DNA of 9,202 nt from Chloroflexota bacterium (GTDB lineage Bacteria; Chloroflexota; Anaerolineae; Anaerolineales; UBA11579), in contig QKGK01000006.1 of the NCBI GenBank assembly GCA_003250455.1, forward strand, positions 1 to 9,202, given 5' to 3'. Position 1 is the first letter of the stretch. Each line of letters opens with the position of its first letter. The notes beneath the pieces are model-generated. The model was given only the letters and a program-made list of their open reading frames with translations, made no database searches and was not told the DNA's origin. A program made the translations under genes and the position numbers. Positions 1 through 6,087 of the stretch are shown here, piece after piece.

Positions 1-689
1 AATCCTTCCCGGATGCATTCTTCCGGGGAATAGCGCTCGTCGATCAGCAGATAGAGCAGCCTATCTGCGTCTGCATAGGTAAAGCCAAGTTCCTGCTCGT
101 CGGTTTGCCCCAGCCACAGGTCGGCGGAGGGCGGCTTGTCCAGGATGCTCTCCGGCACACCCAACCAGGCAGCCAGCTGGCGAAGCTGGGTCTTGTACAG
201 GTCTCCTATCGGGTTGATAGCGCAGGCTGAGTCCCCAAACAGGGTGGAATATCCCAGCAGGATCTCGGTCTTGTTGCTGGTGCCCACCACCAGCCCGCCA
301 AACTCTTCCGACTGGTCGTACAGCACGATCATCCGCATCCGGGCCATGATATTGCCGCGGCGCACTTTGGCGTTTTCCGGCAGCTGGGCGATCAGCGGGT
401 CGGCCATGGCGGTGATCTCAATGGTCTTGGACTGCACGCCGGTATCCTCGATCACTTTTGCGGCATCGTCCAGCGAATCCTGCGAAGAAGCCTTGTACGG
501 CATGCGTACGGCCAGCACATTTTCCGGCCCCAGCGCTGCGGCTGCCAGGTAGCAGCTCACCGCCGAATCGATCCCACCGGAAAGCCCCACCACGGCACGG
601 GTAAAACCCACCCGGGTCAGCTCGCTGTGGATAAAGCCGGTCAGGATCTGGTTCGCCAGTTCCGGGTTGATTGTCAGAGAGTTGGTCAT
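1..689 (-). CDS. nadE: NH3-dependent NAD+ synthetase, 3' part beyond window
   Basis: Catalyses the last step of NAD+ synthesis in the cytoplasm: ATP-dependent amidation of nicotinic acid adenine dinucleotide via an adenylated intermediate. The window holds the first 229 codons and the gene runs off the left edge; E. coli NadE is about 275 residues. Visible motifs are the PP-loop SGGIDSA (residues 37-43), GTSNKTE (136-142), FGD (151-153) and PIGDLYKTQ (160-168), all typical of the NadE N-type ATP pyrophosphatase fold. The PP-loop lies only 37 residues from the start, so there is no N-terminal glutaminase (CN-hydrolase) domain and the nitrogen donor is probably free ammonia. The ATG at 689-687 is preceded by AAGGG nine bases upstream. 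The 87-base gap before it contains a TACAAT box (745-750) but no convincing -35 element, so it may have its own weak promoter or be read from the upstream group. Confidence 0.95.
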   Translation of the reverse strand, partial: MTNSLTINPELANQILTGFIHSELTRVGFTRAVVGLSGGIDSAVSCYLAAAALGPENVLAVRMPYKASSQDSLDDAAKVIEDTGVQSKTIEITAMADPLIAQLPENAKVRRGNIMARMRMIVLYDQSEEFGGLVVGTSNKTEILLGYSTLFGDSACAINPIGDLYKTQLRQLAAWLGVPESILDKPPSADLWLGQTDEQELGFTYADADRLLYLLIDERYSPEECIREG

Positions 690-776
690 TGCTTTTTGCC
701 CTTGTAAAATGGCTTTAGGGTAGCATCTTCATGCTTCAAACAAGATTGTACCTTTAATTTTAAAATGATCAGGAAA

Positions 777-1109
777 TCAGCCCTGCCCAGGCGGGAAACG
801 CCCCTCATTGCGGGCCATTTTTCCGCGCACGATCTCGCTGATGTCCAGGTCAGCTTGCAGAGCAAAGCTGATCGCATAGATCAGGATGTCGGCCAGTTCG
901 TCGCCCACCTCGGCTTTTACCCCCTGGTCTTCCAGGGACTGCTGCCCCTCGGTTTTATCCACCCACTGGAAGTGTTCCATCAGCTCGGCCGCCTCGATGG
1001 CGATGCTCATCGCCAGGTTCTTGGAGGTATGGTAGGGTTCCCATTGCCGGGCGGCGATAAAGTCGGCTACCAGCGTTTTGAGTTCAGCGATCGTGGTGGT
1101 GGTGTCCAT
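777..1109 (-). CDS. MazG-like nucleotide pyrophosphohydrolase (dCTPP1/RS21-C6 type)
   Basis: A 110-residue all-alpha NTP pyrophosphohydrolase, expected to cleave a (d)NTP, perhaps dCTP or a damaged nucleotide, to the monophosphate plus pyrophosphate with Mg2+. The metal-binding signature is clear: E39 and E42 in IEAAELMEHFQW (38-49), then E71 and D74 in DELADILIY (70-78). The preceding QWEPYHTSKNL (22-32) is typical of the RS21-C6/dCTP pyrophosphatase branch rather than of full-length two-domain MazG. The ATG is only three bases past the stop of the C_GCAxxG gene, and its ribosome-binding site (AAGGA, six bases upstream) lies inside that gene's last codons, so the two are almost certainly co-translated. 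The role is probably nucleotide-pool sanitation. The substrate cannot be read from sequence. Confidence 0.9.
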   Translation of the reverse strand: MDTTTTIAELKTLVADFIAARQWEPYHTSKNLAMSIAIEAAELMEHFQWVDKTEGQQSLEDQGVKAEVGDELADILIYAISFALQADLDISEIVRGKMARNEGRFPPGQG

Positions 1110-1112
1110 CGG

Positions 1113-1577
1113 CTATCCTTCTGCGATCAGGGAAACTGCCAGCCGGGCCGCCTCGCGCACATAGCCTTCGCACTGCACATTCAGGTTGCGGGCCGCATAT
1201 TCCCGGGAAGCTTCCGGTGTACCGAGCTGAAGCTGAAGCAGTTTGGTGCAGTTGGTATTGCCAAACTGCGCTTCAAAAGTCTGCACCAGCCTTTGGGTCT
1301 TTTGGTAGAGTTTCTCCCGTCCGTCACCTACATTTGCCCGGCCTTCGCACAGGCTCAAGCCCATCACACCGCCGGTCATCGCACCACACGGGCCGTTGGT
1401 CTCTGCCCATCCGCTGCAAAAAGCAGTGGCAATTTTGGGGATCAGTTCGCTTTCAATCCCCTGGCTGGCGGCAACGGCAACCAAAACGCTCTCAGCGCAG
1501 TAGTAGCCTTCCCTCCAATGCTCGGCGGCCAGTTCGGCAGTTTCTTCCGGGGATAGTTGCTGTTTGGGTGAGGACAT
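1113..1577 (-). CDS. C_GCAxxG_C_C family putative redox-active protein
   Basis: A 154-residue soluble protein matching the C_GCAxxG_C_C family (TIGR01909 type), which is predicted to be redox-active or metal-binding but has no established reaction. Its cysteines are C27 (in GYYCAES), C54, C64 within the diagnostic CGAMTGG (64-70), C77, C110 (NCTKLL) and C136. C27, C64, C110 and C136 match the four invariant family positions; C54 and C77 are additional. No signal peptide or membrane segment is visible, so it should be cytoplasmic. The ATG has a strong AGGAGG four bases upstream, and that site overlaps the TAG stop of the radical SAM gene, indicating translational coupling. The product may be an electron carrier or a partner of that enzyme, but this rests only on gene order. 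Confidence 0.85.
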   Translation of the reverse strand: MSSPKQQLSPEETAELAAEHWREGYYCAESVLVAVAASQGIESELIPKIATAFCSGWAETNGPCGAMTGGVMGLSLCEGRANVGDGREKLYQKTQRLVQTFEAQFGNTNCTKLLQLQLGTPEASREYAARNLNVQCEGYVREAARLAVSLIAEG

Positions 1578-1585
1578 CGTTCCTC

Positions 1586-2539
1586 CTAGGGGTGTTCAAC
1601 CTGGTCGAAGCGCCACAGCCCGGCGGATTCGGCTTGTTCGTAAACAGCCGACACTTCTTCCGGGTAGACCCGCCGGTGAATGGCGGCATATTTTTCATGG
1701 GTTGTATTTTTGATAGGGTGGTACTGGTCCATGATATTCACATACATATCCGGGGAAATCGCGGCCAGCGCTTCCATCACAGCCTGCGAGCCGCAAACAT
1801 CTTCCGGCATCACCAGGTGCCGTACCAGTACGCCGCGTTTTGCCAGCCCATGCTCATCGAATACCAGGTCGCCGGTCTGGCGATGCATCTCCCGGACGGC
1901 TTCCCCGGCAATTTGGGGGTAATCCTTGGCTTGCAGAAATAACCGGGCGCTGGACGGGTCAGACATTTTATAATCCGGCATATAAATGTCCACCACGCCA
2001 TCCAGCCAGGCCAGGGTCTCCAGTGAGGAATACGCCGAGGTGTTGTACACCAGTGGCAGTTTTAAGCCTTTGGAGATGGCGATCACCAATGCGGCCAAAA
2101 TCTGGGGAACGATGTGGTCCGGGGTGACCAGGTTGATGTTATGGACGCCGTATGCCTGTAGAGTCAGCATCATTTCGGCCAGGGTCTCTGGGGAAACTTT
2201 GTCCCCCACTGGCTGGTGGCTGATCTCGATATTCTGGCAGAAGACGCAGCGCAGGTTGCACCCTCCGAAGAAGATCGTCCCTGAGCCATGTCGCCCGCTC
2301 AGGCAGGATTCCTCTCCAAAGTGAGGCGCTGCACTGCTCACAACCGCTTCCAGTCCGGTCAGGCAGGTGCCCACATGCCCTTTCAACCGGTTGGCCCCGC
2401 AGCGCCGTGGACAAAGCTTACAGTTCTCCAGAGAAGCCATTGCCCGTTCGGCGCGTGCTGCCAGTTCCCCTTCCGCCAGTTTCAGGTAGGCGGGCTGAAA
2501 TTCCAATTCGGAGAGGGAGAACGCACCGGAACGTGTCAT
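1586..2539 (-). CDS. Radical SAM protein, PflX-like (COG1313)
   Basis: A 317-residue radical S-adenosylmethionine protein of the PflX/COG1313 type, related to glycyl-radical-enzyme activases. The SAM-cleaving [4Fe-4S] cluster motif CxxxCxxC is C94, C98 and C101 within GGCNLRCVFCQN (92-103). A second cysteine set lies upstream: C40, C43 and C47 (CKLCPRRC), then C59 and C79, followed by the family's GSGTIFFGG stretch (86-93). These could hold an auxiliary cluster. YNTSAY (165-170) and the DYKMSD stretch are also typical of the family. No pyruvate formate-lyase-like target is in the window, so activase function is not supported here and the substrate is unknown. It is the first gene of a group with the C_GCAxxG and MazG-like genes, eight bases from the former. 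No clear Shine-Dalgarno sequence precedes the ATG at 2539, so the start is less certain than the rest. Confidence 0.9.
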   Translation of the reverse strand: MTRSGAFSLSELEFQPAYLKLAEGELAARAERAMASLENCKLCPRRCGANRLKGHVGTCLTGLEAVVSSAAPHFGEESCLSGRHGSGTIFFGGCNLRCVFCQNIEISHQPVGDKVSPETLAEMMLTLQAYGVHNINLVTPDHIVPQILAALVIAISKGLKLPLVYNTSAYSSLETLAWLDGVVDIYMPDYKMSDPSSARLFLQAKDYPQIAGEAVREMHRQTGDLVFDEHGLAKRGVLVRHLVMPEDVCGSQAVMEALAAISPDMYVNIMDQYHPIKNTTHEKYAAIHRRVYPEEVSAVYEQAESAGLWRFDQVEHP

Positions 2540-2638
2540 GTCATATGGAATGGATTTTGCCAGGAAATCCCAAACAATGGCGACTGGTGATAGACGGTTT
2601 CATCAATTTTTGTCTGGAGTTTGCGGTGCAAACCCTAA

Positions 2639-2663
2639 ACAAGGTCGACGAAGTCGACCTTGT
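2639..2663 (-). terminator. Perfect 11-bp hairpin ending the lipid operon
   Basis: The arms ACAAGGTCGAC (2639-2649) and GTCGACCTTGT (2653-2663) are perfect reverse complements around a three-base loop (TTC on the minus strand). The hairpin begins at the first base of the phosphatidyltransferase stop codon region and on the minus strand runs into a short, imperfect T tract (TTGTTT). Its position between two co-directional gene groups fits an intrinsic terminator. The weak T tract lowers confidence, and an mRNA 3'-end stabilising role is an alternative. Confidence 0.55.
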
Positions 2664-3337
2664 CATTCGCCTTTCTTTGCAAGTTCAACACTGGTTTGGG
2701 CAGCGTTTACAAAAAAGAAGCTGAACAGCAGAAACGCGACAACACTCATCAGCGCATCATATAAGGAAAAATCGACATTCAGGAACGTCCCCACGGTGGG
2801 ATTCTTCGTAAAGAAGACCGCTGTATTGATGAGCACAATGATCACCCGCACCTCGGTGGGGCCAAGTTTCCCGAAAGAAATTTTGAACACATCATCTACA
2901 TAGGTGCGCAAAAAGGTATGGGTAGAAAGCATCAGGTAGCCGATCAGCGCCAGGGCTGCAACCTCAAAATGCACCAGTGGAGAGATCCCCAGGGCGATGA
3001 TGACAATGAACTCGTCGATGATATCTACTATATGGTCAACATAATAGCCGTACTTGGGCCGTTGGATATCCCGGTAGCGGGCCAGCGAGCCATCCAGGCT
3101 GTCGCCAAACCAGTTGATGAAATATCCAAAACTGGAGAGCCATAAAAAGGCCAGGTTGTACTCGGTCAGGATATATCCTGCAGCGATCAGCACTGCGCCA
3201 AAAATACCGATCATCGTTAAAATGTCTGGGTTGACCCAGGCAGGCATCACTTTGCAGAAAAATTGCAGGGCAGGCCGTTCCAGGGGGCCTAATAAAATGT
3301 CGTTGACCCGGGTATGGTCCTTGACTCTATTGGTCAT
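2663..3337 (-). CDS. CDP-alcohol phosphatidyltransferase family membrane protein
   Basis: An integral membrane enzyme that should transfer a phosphatidyl group from a CDP-activated lipid to an alcohol acceptor (for example inositol phosphate or glycerol phosphate), releasing CMP. The family signature Dx2DGx2ARx9Gx3Dx3D is complete: D79, D82, G83, A86, R87, G97, D101 and D105, with D105 the likely catalytic base. An upstream NPDILT segment (36-41) and several hydrophobic segments before and after the motif fit the usual six-helix fold; 224 residues is a normal length. A TTG 15 bases upstream would give an MRRRR start, but that TTG lies within the ribosome-binding site, so I place the start at the ATG at 3337. 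It is the third gene of the operon, 29 bases after the VTT-protein stop. The acceptor alcohol cannot be deduced; the acyltransferase neighbour makes a PgsA/phosphatidylinositol-type enzyme plausible. Confidence 0.9.
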   Translation of the reverse strand: MTNRVKDHTRVNDILLGPLERPALQFFCKVMPAWVNPDILTMIGIFGAVLIAAGYILTEYNLAFLWLSSFGYFINWFGDSLDGSLARYRDIQRPKYGYYVDHIVDIIDEFIVIIALGISPLVHFEVAALALIGYLMLSTHTFLRTYVDDVFKISFGKLGPTEVRVIIVLINTAVFFTKNPTVGTFLNVDFSLYDALMSVVAFLLFSFFFVNAAQTSVELAKKGE

Positions 3338-3344
3338 TCGTCTT

Positions 3345-3350
3345 CTCCTC
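3345..3350 (-). promoter_or_regulatory. Shine-Dalgarno site fixing the phosphatidyltransferase start
   Basis: On the minus strand GAGGAG lies seven bases before the ATG at 3337, an optimal spacing. The alternative upstream TTG (3352-3350) shares its last base with this site, so it would have to be the start codon and the ribosome-binding site at once, which argues against it. Confidence 0.8.
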
Positions 3351-3366
3351 AAATCCCTTTAGCGGG

Positions 3367-4023
3367 TTAGTCTGTTGTGCTCACCTCTTTTGGTGGGGCG
3401 TCTCCTGAAATGATCCGCTTTAATTTAATCGGCAGATAAATGAACAGGAACAGCAGTACAAGTACAGAAACACCAATACCGGTAATTTGTAACGTTTCAT
3501 CAGCCTGTTTGATGGATGTGGCCGCAAAAAATCCCAACAGGAGCAATGTTGTCGTATACATAAATTCGCCCAGCATCACCACCGGCAGCCAGCGCTTCCA
3601 GGAGAGCTTGCTGATCCCTGCTGCCAGGTTTGCCGGAATAGTCAGGCCGGCAGAAAATTTACCGATCAGGATAATCTTGAAATAATGCCGCTGCATTTCT
3701 TTTTGCAGCATTTGGATCATTTTTCGCTGTTTGGTGGGGCGTTTGCTTAAAATGCGTTCCAGGTTGCCGGCTGTCCCTACCCGGAACCAGATAATATCTG
3801 CCACCAGGCTGGCACAGGTTGCAACCAACAGAACCACATAAAAATTCAGGAAGCTGTCAGCTACCACGGCCCCGCTCATCAGCTTGACTACGGTCCCCTG
3901 CAGGATCACAAAAAAGAACAGGAGCAGGTAATTCCAGTTTCCCATTGGCAGGACAGCCCCATGCTGGAGCGCATGCCAGAAGTTGGTGAAAATATCGAGC
4001 AGCGTTGTGGCCTGGGAGATCAT
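3367..4023 (-). CDS. VTT/DedA-type (SNARE-associated) membrane protein, atypical
   Basis: A 218-residue polytopic protein resembling the VTT/DedA family, members of which act as lipid scramblases or flippases (undecaprenyl-phosphate or phospholipid recycling) in the cytoplasmic membrane. Hydrophobic segments lie at about 31-48, 61-80, 146-169 and 180-200. An amphipathic, basic stretch (about 93-113) precedes the re-entrant-like GKFSAGLTIPANLAAG (121-136), which lines up with the usual GRF(I)PGxRTFxPxxAG core. D76 matches the conserved acidic position. However, the first family arginine is lysine (K122) and the second is threonine (T128), and the usual Glu-containing first re-entrant loop is replaced by GTVVKLMSG (43-51). 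Its ATG overlaps the acyltransferase stop (ATGA) and follows GGGAGG at six bases, so the two are coupled. It probably moves lipid products of its neighbours; transport of something else is possible. Confidence 0.75.
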   Translation of the reverse strand: MISQATTLLDIFTNFWHALQHGAVLPMGNWNYLLLFFFVILQGTVVKLMSGAVVADSFLNFYVVLLVATCASLVADIIWFRVGTAGNLERILSKRPTKQRKMIQMLQKEMQRHYFKIILIGKFSAGLTIPANLAAGISKLSWKRWLPVVMLGEFMYTTTLLLLGFFAATSIKQADETLQITGIGVSVLVLLFLFIYLPIKLKRIISGDAPPKEVSTTD

Positions 4024-4928
4024 GCTTCGCCTCCCTGGGTGGCTTTATCCGCCCAAAATCTGTGGTACATCATCCACTGCTCTGGGTGTTTGCTCACGAT
4101 TGATTCGAATACGCGCATGTAAGCTGCCGTATTGATTCGGATGTCTTCCTGTTTGTCGCCTGTGCGGATCACTTCGATTGGATCTGATACATGCAACTGG
4201 TAGCCCAGGCGTTTGTCATAATAAAAGGCCAGAATGATCGTGACCGCATCCGAAAGCAGTGCAAGCCGGGCGGTACCTAATGGAACATAGGCCGGTTTTC
4301 CAAATACTTCGGTCAAACAAGTTTCATCCGGTTGAGGCCAATCCAGCCCCACGGCGATGATCCCGCCATCCCGGAGCCGCCTGATGGCTGTTTTGAGCGT
4401 GGAAGGATTGATCGGCGTGGCAATGAACCCGTATTTTTTTCGCAGCTCATTTTGATATTCGTAGCCTTCGTTGGGGTTGGCCGCCGAAAGCGCCTGTATC
4501 TCCAATCCGTGCGCCGTCAGCGAGATTGAACCGAGGTCAAAATTGCTCAGATGGATGCCGGCTAACTGCACCCCTCGTCCGGAGCTTTGGATCCGGTCGA
4601 TGTGTTCAAAGACAATCTCGGGGATCTGGATCAGTTCGCGGATATGGTCGGGCGGCAGGCCGATAGCGTGGTAAAAGTCATAATAGAATCTGCCCGCGTT
4701 GATGAACGCCCTTCGGGTGATCCTATCCAGTTGACCGGGTTCGTCGTTCGTGCCGGGGATATGTGCGAGGTTATCTCGAAGCTGCCAGTAAACACCGGGT
4801 TTCCGGCGTGCGATCATCCGCCCAACTGATTTTGCCAGCCCGTAGCCGGCCCATTTGGGCGCTGCCCTTGCCAGCAACAGTCCATTGCGGATGACGCCCT
4901 TGTTCTTGAAAAACTCTTGTAAGTCCAT
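4020..4928 (-). CDS. LpxL/PatA-type lysophospholipid acyltransferase family protein
   Basis: A 302-residue membrane-associated acyltransferase of the LpxL/HtrB family, which also includes the actinobacterial phosphatidylinositol mannoside acyltransferase PatA. The catalytic HX4D motif is H126 to D131 (HLSNFD), on a hydrophobic strand (AGIHLSNFDLGSISL). Later family blocks are recognisable: the GGIIAVGLDWP strand (188-198) and FGKPAYVPLGTARLAL (209-224), which matches the usual FGxxAxxPxGxARLA substrate-binding segment. Length is the same as E. coli LpxL (about 306). It is the first gene of the lipid operon, about 67 bases downstream of a predicted transcription start, with no obvious Shine-Dalgarno sequence before the ATG. 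Chloroflexota generally lack lipopolysaccharide, so a phospho- or glycolipid acceptor is more likely than lipid A; that is inference. The acyl donor and acceptor are unknown. Confidence 0.88.
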   Translation of the reverse strand: MDLQEFFKNKGVIRNGLLLARAAPKWAGYGLAKSVGRMIARRKPGVYWQLRDNLAHIPGTNDEPGQLDRITRRAFINAGRFYYDFYHAIGLPPDHIRELIQIPEIVFEHIDRIQSSGRGVQLAGIHLSNFDLGSISLTAHGLEIQALSAANPNEGYEYQNELRKKYGFIATPINPSTLKTAIRRLRDGGIIAVGLDWPQPDETCLTEVFGKPAYVPLGTARLALLSDAVTIILAFYYDKRLGYQLHVSDPIEVIRTGDKQEDIRINTAAYMRVFESIVSKHPEQWMMYHRFWADKATQGGEA

Positions 4929-5001
4929 GGTTCACGTTTAAAATCTGCTAATTTCTCGCTCAAAGTCTCGTTATTTGATCATGTTTCAACTATAAAAAAT
5001 G

Positions 5002-5030
5002 ATTATAAAGCACAAGTGGGCAGACGTTAA
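5002..5030 (-). promoter_or_regulatory. Sigma-70-like promoter of the lipid operon
   Basis: On the minus strand a perfect TATAAT (5007-5002) is preceded, with an ideal 17-base spacer, by TTAACG (5030-5025), which matches TTGACA at four of six positions. Initiation would fall near 4995, giving a leader of about 67 bases before the acyltransferase ATG. The region is AT-rich, as expected for a promoter. This separates the lipid operon from the anchored-protein pair upstream. Confidence 0.65.
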
Positions 5031-5040
5031 GCCCTTGATC

Positions 5041-5196
5041 GGGTCATTTTGTGAAAGCCTTCTTTATCTTAATATGTTTTGTTCAGTTTGAAAAGTTGCT
5101 TCATCCGATTCCAATGAATTGGAAAGTATAAAAATATCTCTGGGATACGAAAACCAGATACCGGTTAGGCAGCTTCTTTTGGTCAAGGGTCGAAAG
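5041..5196 (-). other. Non-coding 3' region with weak hairpins
   Basis: No gene is supported here. Reading in the minus direction after the stop of the stalk protein, TCTGG and CCAGA (5154-5158 and 5139-5143) could form a short stem with a ten-base loop, followed by a T-rich run (ATATTTTTATAC): a weak terminator candidate. Next comes a 16-base inverted repeat with seven-base arms TTCCAAT/ATTGGAA (5109-5115 and 5118-5124) and a two-base centre. That centre is too tight for a good hairpin but the shape suits a dimeric protein-binding site, about 80 bases upstream of the lipid-operon -35 box. Both interpretations are tentative. Confidence 0.3.
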
Positions 5197-6087
5197 TTAT
5201 GGCTGGACGAAGTTGAACTGCCAGGAGCCCCAATACGGTTCGTCTGCGTCCTCGCACAAGCGCCCGGTGATCGAGTTGACTGGCGCACTGCCGTCTTCCA
5301 GGCGAAGCGAGTAGGTGATTGCCGGGTCCATCTGGTAATCCGCGTATCCCAGGCCGTATTCCGGTTTCAGCCCGGTGACGAACCGGTTGGTGTTGGTTTC
5401 CCAGCTGATCAGGATCGCCACGCCGGGAACCGGGTTATCCGCCGCGTCGAATACCGACACCTGGATCAGTGGCGGGTCGATATCCGGGTCGCAAGCCAAT
5501 TGGATGCTGTCCAGCACGAAAGGCGGGCCGGGAGTGGCGGTGGCAGTAGGGGGCAAGGTAGGGGTCAGGGTCGGGATGATCGTACCCTCTGTGGGGGTTG
5601 GCCCGCCGCTTTCTGTCGGCGTTGTGTTTTGGTTGGCCCGCCGGGTGGCGGTGGGGGTGACGATCTCTATCGTTGGTGTCGGGGTTGCGTTGCTCAATTC
5701 TGCGGGGGTGGCGGACTGCACGGGGTTATTTGTCTCGGATACCGGTTCAATCTCCCCTTGCATGGCGGCCGCCAGTTGCCCCAGGGCGCGGGCAGCAGAT
5801 TCCTGACCCTCTTCTCCCAGGGTCAGCTGCGCCTGCACCGAAAGCACCCGTACCGGATCGTCATCACCCAGCAAGGCCAGGCGGGCTTCGGCGCGGTTGA
5901 TGTCGTGGTTGGACTGGTAAGCACGGGCGATCAGCACGCGGTAGGCTTCCTTGAAGTCTGCCCGCAGGTCTTGCGGTTGGGTCTCGATGGTTTCCACCGG
6001 GACCAGCACCCAGGCATACAGGATGCCCAGGGCGATGCCAAGGATCAGTCCGGTAATTAAATAAACCGGGGAGCGGCGGGGTTCCAT
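5197..6087 (-). CDS. Membrane-anchored Pro/Thr-stalk protein with C-terminal beta domain
   Basis: A 296-residue protein of unknown function with a clear four-part layout. Residues 9-27 form one transmembrane helix following a short basic N-terminus (MEPRRSP), so the rest is probably outside the cytoplasmic membrane. Residues 28-111 are a helical domain paralogous to the product of the gene immediately upstream. Residues 126-189 are a low-complexity Pro/Thr-rich stalk (repeats such as TPTPT, TLTPTLPPT, TATPGP), the kind of cell-surface spacer seen in Gram-positive-like and Chloroflexota envelope proteins. Residues 190-296 look like a compact beta-rich, perhaps Ig-like or carboxypeptidase-regulatory-like, domain with two cysteines (C199, C278) that could form a disulfide. 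Its ATG shares one base with the upstream stop (TGATG), and GGAGG lies ten bases before it, so translation is coupled. The architecture is supported; the role is unknown. Confidence 0.8.
   Translation of the reverse strand: MEPRRSPVYLITGLILGIALGILYAWVLVPVETIETQPQDLRADFKEAYRVLIARAYQSNHDINRAEARLALLGDDDPVRVLSVQAQLTLGEEGQESAARALGQLAAAMQGEIEPVSETNNPVQSATPAELSNATPTPTIEIVTPTATRRANQNTTPTESGGPTPTEGTIIPTLTPTLPPTATATPGPPFVLDSIQLACDPDIDPPLIQVSVFDAADNPVPGVAILISWETNTNRFVTGLKPEYGLGYADYQMDPAITYSLRLEDGSAPVNSITGRLCEDADEPYWGSWQFNFVQP

Noticed and set aside
722..735. Small hairpin AGCAT-CTTC-ATGCT upstream of nadE
   Set aside because: The five-base stem, with no following T tract in either direction, is too weak to call a terminator or riboswitch.
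765..1556. A 263-codon open frame on the plus strand
   Set aside because: It is antisense to the MazG-like and C_GCAxxG genes, both of which show full family motifs. The plus-strand translation resembles no family.
1586..2539. Naming the radical SAM gene as a pyruvate formate-lyase activase
   Set aside because: The N-terminal cysteine layout is that of the COG1313/PflX group, and there is no glycyl-radical enzyme nearby.
3338..3352. A TTG start for the phosphatidyltransferase, adding the residues MRRRR
   Set aside because: The TTG abuts GAGGAG, the Shine-Dalgarno site for the ATG at 3337, so the extension is ribosome-binding-site sequence read as codons.
5119..6060. A 313-codon open frame on the plus strand
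   Set aside because: It lies antisense to the two anchored-protein genes. Its translation is rich in Gly, Arg, Gln and Val, with low complexity that mirrors the Pro/Thr stalk on the other strand. The minus-strand frame has coherent domains and ribosome-binding sites.
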